Source: Bacillota bacterium (lineage in GTDB: Bacteria > Bacillota > Sulfobacillia > RBS10-35 > JAJYVN01). From it: 49,688 nucleotides of DNA. The notes beneath the pieces were generated by a model, which was not told where the DNA came from, did not search any database, and was given only the letters and a program-made list of their open reading frames with translations. Shown here in pieces: positions 24,751 to 33,401 of this stretch (within the stretch, counting starts at the first letter, position 1; every line of letters begins with the position of its first letter). The position numbers and the translations under genes were made by a program. The stretch covers positions 1 to 49,688 of the forward strand of contig JAJZXK010000012.1 of assembly GCA_021806565.1 (NCBI GenBank), written 5' to 3'.

Positions 24751-26256
24751 ATGACTGAGCAGGGGGGTTCCGCCATGGCGCCCAAGCGCCCGAATCTGAT
24801 CCTGATCACCACCGACCAACAGCGCGGGGACTGCCTCGGTTGCGCCGGACACCCGGTGCTGGAGACCCCGTATCTCGATCAACTCGCGTCCCAGGGGGCG
24901 CGCTTCACCCACGCCTACACCTCGGTACCCGCCTGCACCCCGGCGCGCGCCGCCCTGCTGACCGGCATGGACCAGTGGCACCACGGCCGCATCGCCATGG
25001 CCGGGGCCGACGCGCTGGAGTTTCCCGCCACCCTGCCCGGGGAACTGGCCCGCGCCGGCTACCACACCCAGGCGGTCGGCAAGATGCACTTCTATCCGCA
25101 GCGCCGACTGTATGGGTTCCACCACATGGTGCTGGACGAGAGCGGCCGGCAATACGGGCGATTTGTCAGCGACTACATCACGTGGTTTGAAGCGCACCGC
25201 ACCGGTCCCTACGGCTACCGCGACCACAGCATCGACTGGAACAGCTGGATGTCCCGCCCCTCACACCTACCCGAACACCTCCACCCCACCTACTGGACGG
25301 CGGAGGAGGGCATCCACTTCCTGCAGCGGCGCGACCCCAGCAGGCCCTTCTTCCTCTGGTTGTCGTTCGCGCGGCCGCACTCGCCCTACGACGCCCCTGA
25401 ACCGTACTTCCGCCTCTACGACGGCCGCGACGACATCCCAGACCCCCTGGTCGGCGACTGGACGGACGCGTACGCGGTCGCGGATCCCGACGTCAACGCC
25501 CCATTCACCCTGCGGCCGCCGCGCGAGGTGCGCCGTGCCCGCGCCGGCTACTACGGCAACATCACCTTCATCGACCATCAGATCGGCCGCCTGTTGTACG
25601 AGTTCGGGCGCTTCGACCGCGCCGAACTCGAAAACACCTTCATCCTCTTCACCTCGGACCACGGCGACATGCTCGGCGACCACCACCACTGGCGCAAGAC
25701 CTACGCCTATGAGGGTTCGGCGCGTGTGCCCTTGCTCTGCCGCTGGCCGCGCGGTTGGGACGCGCCCCGCGGCCAGGTGCTCGACCAGCCGATCGAGTTG
25801 CGCGACGTCATGCCCACCCTGCTCGATGCGGCGGGTGTCGCCTGCCCGCCCTCGGTCGACGGCGCCAGCCTGCTGCCACTGGCCCGCGGCGGCGATCCAT
25901 CCTGGCGGCCGTTCGTGCAGGGCGAATACTCCAGTTGCTATCGCAAGTCCGAGGGGATGCAGTACGTCACCGACGGGCGTGAGAAATACATCTGGTTCCA
26001 CCATACCGGCCGCGAGCGCTTCTTCGATCTGGTCGCGGACCCCGGTGAGTGCCACGACCTCAGCGCCGATCCGGCGGCCTCCGGGCGGATCGAGCGCTGG
26101 CGGCACGCCCTGGCGGAGATCGATGAGCGGCGCGGCGACCCACGCGGCCAGGGCGGCCGACTGGTGCCCCAGCCCCAGGGGGTCCCGTCCCTTTCACCCT
26201 TCTATCAGCGGTGGCGCGAGGCGGCGGCCGCCCTGGACCACGGGGCGACCCCGTGA
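24751..26256 (+). CDS. Sulfatase (formylglycine type)
   Basis: A 501-residue type I sulfatase from ATG 24751 (a second ATG at 24775 also fits). The metal-binding start NLILITTDQQRGDCLGC and the activation motif CTPARAALLTG are complete: C62 would be converted to formylglycine, with P64 and R66 conserved. Further active-site parts are GKMHFYP, RPHSPYDAPEPY and TSDHGDMLGDHHHWRK, which supply the late Asp, His and Lys. There is no signal peptide, so it is probably cytoplasmic and desulfates imported sugars. A formylglycine-generating enzyme or anaerobic maturase is required but not in the window. It converges closely (10 bases) with the next isomerase gene. Confidence 0.92.
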   Translation: MTEQGGSAMAPKRPNLILITTDQQRGDCLGCAGHPVLETPYLDQLASQGARFTHAYTSVPACTPARAALLTGMDQWHHGRIAMAGADALEFPATLPGELARAGYHTQAVGKMHFYPQRRLYGFHHMVLDESGRQYGRFVSDYITWFEAHRTGPYGYRDHSIDWNSWMSRPSHLPEHLHPTYWTAEEGIHFLQRRDPSRPFFLWLSFARPHSPYDAPEPYFRLYDGRDDIPDPLVGDWTDAYAVADPDVNAPFTLRPPREVRRARAGYYGNITFIDHQIGRLLYEFGRFDRAELENTFILFTSDHGDMLGDHHHWRKTYAYEGSARVPLLCRWPRGWDAPRGQVLDQPIELRDVMPTLLDAAGVACPPSVDGASLLPLARGGDPSWRPFVQGEYSSCYRKSEGMQYVTDGREKYIWFHHTGRERFFDLVADPGECHDLSADPAASGRIERWRHALAEIDERRGDPRGQGGRLVPQPQGVPSLSPFYQRWREAAAALDHGATP

Positions 26257-26266
26257 CCTCGACCGC

Positions 26267-27109
26267 CTACGCCCCGCCGGCCAAACCGTGGCGCAGTTCC
26301 GCCAAGGCCTGCGCCACGGCCGTCTCCGGGTCGGCCCGCCCCTCGAACTCCAGGGAGACATAACCGCGGTAGCCGGCGGCGCTCAGGATGCGCCCGACCC
26401 GGTTGAAGTCGGTCTCCAGGTCGTACCACACCCCGCCCCCGATGTAGGACTTGGCATGGACCAGCACGGCGCGCGCCGCCAGCGCCGCGAGTTGCGCGTA
26501 GCGGTCGGGCGCCCCGCCCAGGTAGTTGCCGGTGTCCGCCACCGCCGCGAGCCAGGGCGAGGGCAGTGCGTCCAGCAGGCGCAGCACTCCGGACGCGTTC
26601 GCCGTAAGCCCCCAGTGGTTTTCCAGCGCCAGCACCACCCCGGCCCGCTCCGCCGCGGGTAGCAGCCGCTCCAGGCACCCCTGCACCCACCCGAAGGCGT
26701 CGTCCTGCGTCCAACCCGGAAGCGGCGGCTCGACCCCGCCGGCCGCCATGAACGCCGTGAAGTCCGGGATGGTCTTCCACCGTCCGGAGTTGACCCGGAT
26801 GCAGCCGGCGCCGAGTTCGGCCGCCACCTGCAGCGAGCGTTCCGTCCGGCGCACCTGCGCGGCCCGAGCCTGGGCATCGGGTGAGACGAAGTCCTGGTGG
26901 GTCGCCAGGCCGTAGAGGTCCAGCCCGAGGGTGAGCGCCTGTCGCCGTAGCGCGTGCAGGCGCGGCGTCCCAGCGTCCTCCCCGAGTTGCATCTCCAGGA
27001 CCTCGACGCCGGTAACCCCGAGCCGGGCGGCCGCCTCAAGCACCCGCTCGGGCGGATGGGGCGCTCCCTGGAAGTGCCAGTACGAGTATGTGCTGATGCC
27101 AAGCGGCAC
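26267..27109 (-). CDS. Sugar phosphate isomerase/epimerase (TIM barrel)
   Basis: A 280-residue protein from ATG 27109. It has the xylose-isomerase-like barrel with metal and catalytic residues in the order expected: GVTGVEVLEMQ, ALENHWGLTA (E163, H165), AAVADTGNYL (D192), AVLVHAKSY (H218) and YVSLEFEG (E254). It differs clearly from the plus-strand isomerase at 22795, so the locus holds two non-redundant members, perhaps an epimerase and an isomerase acting in sequence. It is the second gene of a minus-strand unit behind the SDR gene (32 bases apart) and converges with the sulfatase. Confidence 0.87.
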   Translation of the reverse strand: MPLGISTYSYWHFQGAPHPPERVLEAAARLGVTGVEVLEMQLGEDAGTPRLHALRRQALTLGLDLYGLATHQDFVSPDAQARAAQVRRTERSLQVAAELGAGCIRVNSGRWKTIPDFTAFMAAGGVEPPLPGWTQDDAFGWVQGCLERLLPAAERAGVVLALENHWGLTANASGVLRLLDALPSPWLAAVADTGNYLGGAPDRYAQLAALAARAVLVHAKSYIGGGVWYDLETDFNRVGRILSAAGYRGYVSLEFEGRADPETAVAQALAELRHGLAGGA

Positions 27110-27141
27110 GCCGCATTCCCCCCGCTTTGCGACGCCCGCCT

Positions 27142-27933
27142 TCAGTGGCGGCCGCCGCCGTTGACCATGATCGTCTGGCCGGAGACGTAGTCGGAGGCGG
27201 GACCCGCCAGGAAGCGCACCACGCTGGCCAGGTCCCCGGGTTGCGCCACCCGCTGCAGCCGGGACTTGTCCCCCTCGTCGGCCACCGCGCGCGTGGCTGC
27301 GAAGCGGGCGGTCCAGGTCGCCCCGGGGGCGATGGCGTTGGCGGTCACATCGTACGGCCGCAGGTGCATGGCCAGGCAGGCGGTGTAAAAGGAGATACCC
27401 GCCTTGGCGGTCGCGTAGGCTACGCCCTGGGTCGTGGGCAGAACGCCGGCCATGGAAGCCACGTTGATGAGTTTGCCGCGGCGGCGCGCGATCATCCGGG
27501 GCGCCGCCTCGCGGCAGCAGAAGATCGTGCTGAGCAGGTTGCGGTCGATCACCGCCCGCAGGTCCTCGGGCGAGATGCCGATGGCGTCGTTGTTCTCGGG
27601 CCGCCTCCCGCCGCTGGCGGCGATGTCGCCACCGGCATTGTTGATCAATACGTCCAGCGGCCCGAGCCCCGCCTCCACCTCGTCCAGCAGCCGCCCCACC
27701 GCGTCGGGATCGGTGACATCCCCCAGGACGGCGACGCTGCGCCGCCCGAGCGCCCGCACCGCCGCCACGGTCTCCTCGATCGAACTGCCCTCACCGAACT
27801 CCGCCGGCTTGTCGGCCGACACGTCGTGGATGGCGACGTCCGCGCCCGCCTCCGCCAACGCCATCGCGTACGCCCGCCCGAGCCCACGGCTACTGCCGGT
27901 GACCAGGACCACCCTGCCCTCGAGCTCCGCCAC
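27142..27933 (-). CDS. SDR-family oxidoreductase
   Basis: A 263-residue short-chain dehydrogenase from GTG 27933, with GGGAGGG 6 bases upstream. Longer in-frame starts lack a ribosome site. The Rossmann motif TGSSRGLG (12-19), NNAGG (98-102), catalytic S160, Y173 and K177 (YATAK), and the C-terminal SGQTIMVNGGGRH are all in place, the complete classical SDR set. Asp37 after strand 2 (IHD) suggests NAD(H) rather than NADP(H). In this setting it would oxidise or reduce a sugar or sugar acid. It is divergent from the AraR-type regulator across a 188-base intergenic region that contains an AraR-like operator. Confidence 0.92.
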   Translation of the reverse strand: MAELEGRVVLVTGSSRGLGRAYAMALAEAGADVAIHDVSADKPAEFGEGSSIEETVAAVRALGRRSVAVLGDVTDPDAVGRLLDEVEAGLGPLDVLINNAGGDIAASGGRRPENNDAIGISPEDLRAVIDRNLLSTIFCCREAAPRMIARRRGKLINVASMAGVLPTTQGVAYATAKAGISFYTACLAMHLRPYDVTANAIAPGATWTARFAATRAVADEGDKSRLQRVAQPGDLASVVRFLAGPASDYVSGQTIMVNGGGRH

Positions 27934-27974
27934 CGCGATCCCTCCCGCTTGAGCGCACCGGGGTGCGCCGCAGC

Positions 27975-27984
27975 TGTACGTACG
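27975..27984. promoter_or_regulatory. AraR-like operator in the SDR/regulator intergenic region
   Basis: The sequence TGTACGTACG at 27975-27984, with the perfect palindrome GTACGTAC, matches the core of the Bacillus AraR operator, ATTTGTACGTACAAAT. It lies between the divergent SDR and GntR/LacI genes, 42 bases upstream of the SDR start. The regulator encoded next to it has exactly the AraR architecture. The outer AT-rich arms of the Bacillus operator are not kept. The pairing of site and regulator is inferred from sequence and location. Confidence 0.5.
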
Positions 27985-28121
27985 TGCCCGGAGCACCCGG
28001 CCCCTGCCGACCGCCGCATGGCAGCGGCCGGACTGCGAACGAAACCATTGCCGCAAGACGCAGCGCGGCAGGCCGCCCACAGACGGACCGCGAAACTGCG
28101 GACGCAGGGAGGGGGGACTCG

Positions 28122-29267
28122 ATGGAACGGGTGTCCGGACAACCGCTGCATCAACAACTCTCCCGGATCCTCTCGGAAAGGATCGCGGCGGGCGAATACC
28201 CGCCCGGCGGTCTGCTGCCCTCGGAGGCCGACCTGTGCCGCACGTACGGCATCAGTCGTTCCACCGTGCGCCAAGCCCTGGGCAGTCTGGTCAACGGTGG
28301 ACTGGTCCGGCGCACCCGAGGCCGTGGCACCTTCGTCACCACCGGACCGCAGCGCCACCCGTCGCCGGTGGCCGGCCACCACACCGTCGGGTTGGTGATC
28401 TCGCGCCTCGGTGGCACGTTCACGGGCAGTGTGCTGGAGGGCATCCACCGCGTGCTGACCGAGCGAAGCCACGCCCTGACGATCGAGTCGGCCGCCGTCG
28501 GCGACGAGGAGGCCGCCATACGCCAACTGATGCGCCATGGCGTCTCCGGCATCCTGTTGGCGCCCTCGGCCTTGCAGCCGACCCGGAGCGCCGTCTTCCG
28601 CGACGTGCTGGACTCAGGCATGCCGCTGGTCTTTTTCGACCGCTACTGCCGGGACGTACCGGCCCCCTGGGTGGCGTCGGACAACTTCACCGGCGGGCGG
28701 GACCTCGGCCGTCACCTCCTCCGCCTGGGCCACCGCCGCCTTGGCTACATCCTGCCGCGCGAGCACCCGACGACCTCCACCGAGGATCGGTTGCGCGGCG
28801 TGCGCAGCGCGCTGACCGAGGCGCGCCTAGACCCGGACAGCCTGCAACTGGTGCGCGTGGGCGGCCTGCCCTTCGATGCGATGGGCCCGTCGGTCCGCGA
28901 GGCCGCGGATGCGCTGTTGAACCTGCCGCCGGGTGAGCGTCCAACCGCCATCCTCTGCGGCAACGACGACGTGGCGCTGGATACGCTGGCCGCCCTGCGC
29001 CAGCACGGGCTTGCGGTGCCCGACGACATCGCCGTCACCGGCTTTGACGACCTGCCGGTCGCCGAACTCGTGTCCCCCCCGCTGACCACGGTGCATCAGA
29101 ACGCCACCGAGATGGGGGCCCGCGCCGCCGCCCTGCTCCTGGAAAGCATCCGGCGCGGCACCAACCCGTCGCCGCCGCGCCGGATCATCCTGCCCGTCGC
29201 CCTGCGCATCCGTCGCTCCACGGTCGGCAGCACGGCCGACGCCTACGCCCCCGGTCAGAACGGCTGA
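28122..29267 (+). CDS. GntR/LacI chimeric transcriptional regulator (AraR-type)
   Basis: A 381-residue protein from ATG 28122 with GGGAGGGGGG before it. Residues 1-75 form a GntR winged helix: PLHQQLSRILSERIAAGEYPPGGLLPSEADLCRTYGISRSTVRQAL and VNGGLVRRTRGRGTFV. From residue ~85 a periplasmic-binding-protein fold of the LacI type begins (HTVGLVISRLGG), with FFDRYCRDVPAPWVASDNFTGG, AILCGNDDVALDTLAALRQHG and AVTGFDDLPVAELVSPPLTTVHQ as diagnostic blocks. This fusion is the AraR design, a repressor released by arabinose in Bacillus. It probably controls the divergent SDR-isomerase unit and perhaps the plus-strand glycan genes. The inducer may differ from arabinose. Confidence 0.92.
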   Translation: MERVSGQPLHQQLSRILSERIAAGEYPPGGLLPSEADLCRTYGISRSTVRQALGSLVNGGLVRRTRGRGTFVTTGPQRHPSPVAGHHTVGLVISRLGGTFTGSVLEGIHRVLTERSHALTIESAAVGDEEAAIRQLMRHGVSGILLAPSALQPTRSAVFRDVLDSGMPLVFFDRYCRDVPAPWVASDNFTGGRDLGRHLLRLGHRRLGYILPREHPTTSTEDRLRGVRSALTEARLDPDSLQLVRVGGLPFDAMGPSVREAADALLNLPPGERPTAILCGNDDVALDTLAALRQHGLAVPDDIAVTGFDDLPVAELVSPPLTTVHQNATEMGARAAALLLESIRRGTNPSPPRRIILPVALRIRRSTVGSTADAYAPGQNG

Positions 29268-29295
29268 AAAAGCGCGGCCGTCACACCCACATGCG

Positions 29296-29931
29296 TCACC
29301 CCAGGGCGTTCGCCGCCCACAGCGCCCCTTGGCCGAACAGGCGCGCGAACTCCGGGTGGTCATACGTCGTCCGGTTGTGGCCCAGCGACAGGTAGAAGAC
29401 GCGGCCCCGCCCTTCCTCCCGCACCCAGGCGATCGGTACCGAGGTGCCCTCGTGGCTGAGGGTACGCGCCAGAAGCTGCACCCGCTCCGGCTGCCACTCC
29501 AGGAGATAGAGTTCGTCGTGGACCGTGAACGGCGAGACGCCGGCCATGATCGGATGCGCGGCGTCGGTGATCTCCACGGCGATGTCCAACTGCGGCGGAT
29601 GGCGCACGAACACCCCCCCGAGGGCGGCGATGTAACCGGGGCTCGCCTTGAAGGTGTCGGCGGCGTTGTGGATGCCGACCAGCCCCTTGCCACCGCGCAG
29701 GAAACCGAGCAAGCCCTCTTCCTGGTCCGGGGTCAACTGGCGCCCCGTCGTCAGGTTGACGATCAGGTCATAGTTACCCAGGCCCGGCGCGGCCAGCACC
29801 TCGAGGTCCTCGCTCAGGAACGTCGTGACGCCGTGGCTCTCCAGTACGTCGCGCGCCGCCGGTCCATTGATCCAGAATTGATGGAACGCCCGGGTCATCC
29901 CGCCAAGCAGCAGGGCACGCAAGGCCAACAC
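29296..29931 (-). CDS. ThuA-like domain protein
   Basis: A 211-residue protein from GTG 29931, with GAGGGGG upstream. The fold is class I glutamine-amidotransferase-like: LRALLLGGMTRAFHQFW, LGNYDLIVNLT, FLRGGKGLVGIHNAADTF, ALGGVFVRHPP, DIAVEITDAAHPIMAG and VFYLSLGHNRTTYDHPEFARL. These are the ThuA (trehalose/sucrose utilisation) blocks, in which the amidotransferase cysteine is absent and histidines of GIHNA and GH take part. ThuA proteins act in disaccharide metabolism through 3-keto sugars in rhizobia. It converges with the AraR-type regulator and extends the sugar locus. Confidence 0.88.
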   Translation of the reverse strand: MLALRALLLGGMTRAFHQFWINGPAARDVLESHGVTTFLSEDLEVLAAPGLGNYDLIVNLTTGRQLTPDQEEGLLGFLRGGKGLVGIHNAADTFKASPGYIAALGGVFVRHPPQLDIAVEITDAAHPIMAGVSPFTVHDELYLLEWQPERVQLLARTLSHEGTSVPIAWVREEGRGRVFYLSLGHNRTTYDHPEFARLFGQGALWAANALG

Positions 29932-30129
29932 GCATCCCCCTCAATCACCCTAACCATCTTCGCCACCCGCGCGGGTCTGGATGCCGCGATCCCGCCCGCC
30001 GTGCCCTCCACCTTCCGTACCTGGACCGCACCCCCTGCCGCCCGCCGTCGCCCTGTGCGACCGTTCTCAGGCGGGTGGAAGCCGCCTGTTCCACCCGGCC
30101 GTATGTCTATCGAGAAGGGGGATGCCCGG

Positions 30130-31014
30130 ATGGCGGCTCCTGGCTTCGATTGGTCGGGATGGCTCGGACACCACGACGCAAGCGCCGCGGGGCTCGCCGG
30201 TTACCGGCGCCTGGGGGCGCAGGTTCTGGATCTACAGGAGGAACTGCCGGCCGGCGCCGGCCGCGCCCGTGCCTATTTTCATGCCGCGCGTTGCCTGCAA
30301 CTGTTCGCCGACCGCTTGGTGGAGGAGGCCTTCGCCGACCCTGCCCGTCCCGGACGGCTGCCGCAGATCACCGTCTCCCAGGCCGAGTCCCTGTACCGTC
30401 AGACGCCGGACCTGATCACGGCCGCTCGTCAGGAGGTGTTGGCGCCAGGAGGGCCACGCGACGTCGACCTGCCGATCCTGCTGCAGGGCCGCGTCGAACC
30501 GCGCGGGCACGCGCTGCCCCTCTCCCACCTGCAGGGCATGCTGCGCGGCGCAGCCGCGGTGGTCGGCTTGGCCGAGGGCGACGTGCGCTCCGCCGGGTCA
30601 GGGGCCGCACGCGCCAAGGCACTGTTTGCCGAAGCCGTGACCAACCGCGACTCGGCCCAATACCTGGTGGGTGGACTCGACGGGGGCGCCCTGCCCCCGG
30701 CCAGTACCCAGCAGGCCGCCGATTACGCGTGGGCCGCCCTGGCCTATGCGATGGGCTCCCTGCAGGAATGGGCCGTAGCGGGTATCCTCGGCGACATCGA
30801 CATTGACACGGTGCTGGAGGGTCATGGCCAGCGCAACCAAGGGAGCGAGCCGCCGGCCACGGGCCTGGAGGCCGAGTTGCGCGCCCTGCAAGCCCGGGAG
30901 ATGCGCGAGGCCGAACAGCAGCGCTGGCGGGCCATGGCCGAGCGCGAGGAACACGGCGAACACCACCACCATCATCACCACGAGCACGAGCACGAGGGAT
31001 GGCGGGGCTGGTAG
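30130..31014 (+). CDS. Unrecognised helical protein with histidine-rich C-terminus
   Basis: A 294-residue protein. ATG 30130 has AAGGGGG at a suitable distance; ATG 30103 upstream is possible. I recognise no family. Residues 15-245 look alpha-helical with alternating Leu/Ala/Arg patterns, no membrane segment and no signal peptide. A charged, probably coiled-coil stretch EAELRALQAREMREAEQQRWRA then leads into a tail of seven consecutive histidines followed by EHEHE, ending GWRGW. Such tails bind Ni, Zn or Co in metallochaperones (HypB, SlyD, CooJ), so metal storage or buffering is plausible but unproven. It sits between the ThuA-like gene and a convergent EVE-domain gene. The ~200 bases ahead of it contain nothing else. 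Confidence 0.75.
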   Translation: MAAPGFDWSGWLGHHDASAAGLAGYRRLGAQVLDLQEELPAGAGRARAYFHAARCLQLFADRLVEEAFADPARPGRLPQITVSQAESLYRQTPDLITAARQEVLAPGGPRDVDLPILLQGRVEPRGHALPLSHLQGMLRGAAAVVGLAEGDVRSAGSGAARAKALFAEAVTNRDSAQYLVGGLDGGALPPASTQQAADYAWAALAYAMGSLQEWAVAGILGDIDIDTVLEGHGQRNQGSEPPATGLEAELRALQAREMREAEQQRWRAMAEREEHGEHHHHHHHEHEHEGWRGW

Positions 31015-31069
31015 GCCCGCCATCCCCCCGCACCCGCACGGAGCCACCCATGGCGGCCAAGTCCGGGAA

Positions 31070-31489
31070 TCAGGTGGGTGCCGGGCCGCCCCCCAGCGCC
31101 AGAACACGCTGCCAAAGTGGTTCGGGCACCGGCATCACCGACAGGCGCGCCTGACGGACGAGTTCCCACTGGGCAAAGGCGGGATCCGCTTTGATCTCCG
31201 CCAGGGTGACAGGGCGCGCCAGCCGCTGCAGCGGCTCCACGTCCACCAGTTGGATGCGCGGGTCGTCCTGCCCCGGTTCGGGGTATGGATCGGAAACCAC
31301 CCGGCACACCGCGACGGCGCGCCGCTCCCGGCCCGTGTGGTAAAAGAGGGCGAGGTCACCCCGCCGCATGCGGCGCATGTGCGCCAGGGCCGCCGCGTTG
31401 CGCACCCCGTCCCACATATCGCGGCCCTTGGCCACCAGATCGTCGTAACTGAACACCGATGGTTCGGTCTTCAAGAGCCAATAGGCCAT
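31070..31489 (-). CDS. EVE-domain protein
   Basis: A 139-residue protein from ATG 31489. It is a full-length EVE domain: MAYWLLKTEPSVFSYDDL, MWDGVRNAAALAHMRRMRRGDLALFYHTGRE, AVAVCRVVSDPYPEPGQ and the C-terminal LSVMPVPEPLWQRVL are the family's signature blocks (thymocyte nuclear protein 1 relatives). EVE domains share the PUA/YTH-like fold and bind modified nucleotides in DNA or RNA. Bacterial members are linked to tRNA modification, restriction of modified DNA or single-gene function. No associated nuclease is nearby. It converges with the histidine-tailed gene. Confidence 0.93.
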   Translation of the reverse strand: MAYWLLKTEPSVFSYDDLVAKGRDMWDGVRNAAALAHMRRMRRGDLALFYHTGRERRAVAVCRVVSDPYPEPGQDDPRIQLVDVEPLQRLARPVTLAEIKADPAFAQWELVRQARLSVMPVPEPLWQRVLALGGGPAPT

Positions 31490-31737
31490 GCACCGGTCCC
31501 CCCCACGTGCCGCCTCGCGGAGCCCCTATCCAGGTCCGGCCTACGCCGCGAGCGCCACCCCCACCTGCCGTCACGGGCACAGCCGCCCGTTTGCCGGCGG
31601 TCCGCTGGAGGGGTACAGTCCGGACATGAAACAGGCGCGTCCCCGCCCCGCCCGCCCCGCGGCTCCCGCCGCGGCCGGCTGCGTCCGGCCGGAGGGTGGT
31701 GGGGCGGCCGTTGCCTGACGGCCGCAGCCGACCGGCC

Positions 31738-32958
31738 ATGCACCACGTGACGCGCCGCCTGCTGTGGGCCAGGGGGCTGCGCAGCGTCGGCCAGGGGGCT
31801 CTCGTGGTCGCCTTCGTCCTCTACCTCAAGGACCTGAACTGGACGGCCGCGGCGATCGGACTCCTGCTGATGGTGGGCACCCTCGCCGGGGCCGCCCTCA
31901 GCCTCTTGGTCGGTCCCATCAGCGACCGCTACGGCCGCCGCCGCTTCCTGCTGGTCTACCAGGCCGCGCTGGTGGTGGGCACGGGCGCGCTGATGGCCGA
32001 CCGGGCGGGCTGGCTGTTGGTGGTGACCAGCGCCCTGCTGGGCTACGGCCGCGGGCTCAACGGCGCCGCCGGTCCGTTCGCGCCCGCGGAGCAGGCCTGG
32101 CTCGCGCAGGCCGTGCCGCGGGCGGCGCGGGCCCAGGTCTTCAGCCTGAACGGCGCCGTCGGCTTTTGGGGCATGGGCGTCGGGTCCCTGGTCGCGGCGG
32201 CCGAACCACTGTGGCAACGGTGGTTGCCCGGTCCGTCCGCGTACGAGCCATTGTTCGCCCTCACCCTGCTCATCGGATTGATCAACTACTTCCAGATCGC
32301 CTCCCTGCGCGAGGAGGCGGCCGTCATGGAACCCACCCGGCCCGAAGACCTCCCGGCCGCGGCAGACCTGCAGCGGCGCGAGAACGTCGCCTTGGCGGCG
32401 CTGTTTGGGATCAACGCCATCAACGCCCTCGGAGTCGGGCTCTTCGCCCCGCTACTCCCCTATTGGCTGGCCGTGCGCTTCGGCGTGGGCTCGGGCGCCA
32501 TCGGAAGCGTCTTTGGCATCAGTCTGCTGGTCACGGGCGTGGCCAGCATCGCCAACGGCATGGCGGCCGAGCGCTACGGGCTGGTGCGCACGGTGGTCTG
32601 GATGCGCCTGGCCGGCGTGGTGCTCCTGGCGCTGCTACCGCTGGCCCCAGACTACGCCTGGGCGGCGACGCTGTATTTCGTCCGCTCCATCCTCAACCGC
32701 GGCGCCCTGGGTGCCCAGCAGGCCTTCAGCGTCGGGATGGTGCGCGAACGCCGCCGCGGGTTGGCCAGCAGCCTCAACGCCGCCTCCTTTGGTCTGCCCT
32801 CGGCGCTCGGTCCCGCCATCGCCGGACAGATGATCGACGCCGGTGAGTTGGAACTGCCCTTCTTCCTCGCGGCCGGCCTGCAGTTGGTCTACGCCATCCT
32901 CTTCGGCTCCGTGCTTGCGCCCCTTGTCCCGTCCGAGCTCGAGGCGGACGACGCCTAG
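31738..32958 (+). CDS. MFS transporter (12-helix)
   Basis: A 406-residue membrane protein from ATG 31738; TTG 31711, nearer a GGAGGG, would add nine residues. The loop 2-3 motif is ISDRYGRRRFLL. It is paralogous to the minus-strand MFS protein at 14474-15763, sharing GLNGAAGPFAPAEQAWLA, SLNGAVGFWGMGVGSL, RSILNRGALGAQQAFSVG and GLQLVYAILFGSVL. Both have a charged loop between the six-helix halves. This copy has no MarR gene next to it. The substrate is unknown. After it, 443 bases to the next gene are non-coding. Confidence 0.88.
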   Translation: MHHVTRRLLWARGLRSVGQGALVVAFVLYLKDLNWTAAAIGLLLMVGTLAGAALSLLVGPISDRYGRRRFLLVYQAALVVGTGALMADRAGWLLVVTSALLGYGRGLNGAAGPFAPAEQAWLAQAVPRAARAQVFSLNGAVGFWGMGVGSLVAAAEPLWQRWLPGPSAYEPLFALTLLIGLINYFQIASLREEAAVMEPTRPEDLPAAADLQRRENVALAALFGINAINALGVGLFAPLLPYWLAVRFGVGSGAIGSVFGISLLVTGVASIANGMAAERYGLVRTVVWMRLAGVVLLALLPLAPDYAWAATLYFVRSILNRGALGAQQAFSVGMVRERRRGLASSLNAASFGLPSALGPAIAGQMIDAGELELPFFLAAGLQLVYAILFGSVLAPLVPSELEADDA

Positions 32959-33210
32959 GCTCCGCGATTCGGTCCTGGTCCTCTCTGCCGCAGGCCGGAC
33001 CATCCACATTCCCGCGCCTCCCCGCGCCGGCGTTCCACCGGTCGACTCCGGTATGCCTCGCGATGTCCGCTGTGCCACCGGAGCGCCGTCGCGAATCCGA
33101 CCGGCTGCCCCGCCCTCCACCACCCCCCACATTGCACGCCCTTGCGCCGTTCGCGGACACGCCGCCCGGTCCGAATCGCGCCGGATCCATTTCGATCTGC
33201 TCAGACATCA

Positions 33211-33239
33211 TTGAAACGAATCCACCGAAAGTGAATGTG
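33211..33239 (+). promoter_or_regulatory. Weak promoter candidate upstream of the oligopeptide transporter operon
   Basis: TTGAAA (33211-33216) and AATGTG (33234-33239) are spaced by 17 bases, about 165 bases ahead of the first gene. The same place has an imperfect dyad TTTCGAT...ATTGAAA (33190-33216). This AT-richer patch is the only candidate I see in the 443-base gap at 32959-33401. The -10 is poor, so confidence is low. Confidence 0.25.
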
Positions 33240-33401
33240 TGCTCTACGCTCCCCCGCTCGCCCACCCGTGGTAGGAGAAAGTGACGAACCCCAGAGCCCG
33301 TCCACAGGAATGCGGCGGGTGACCCGGAAGACGCAGCACCGTACTCCGGCCCCGTCGGTGACCAGCCTGTGTCCGCAGGAAGGCAGGGGGGGTAAGAATC
33401 G

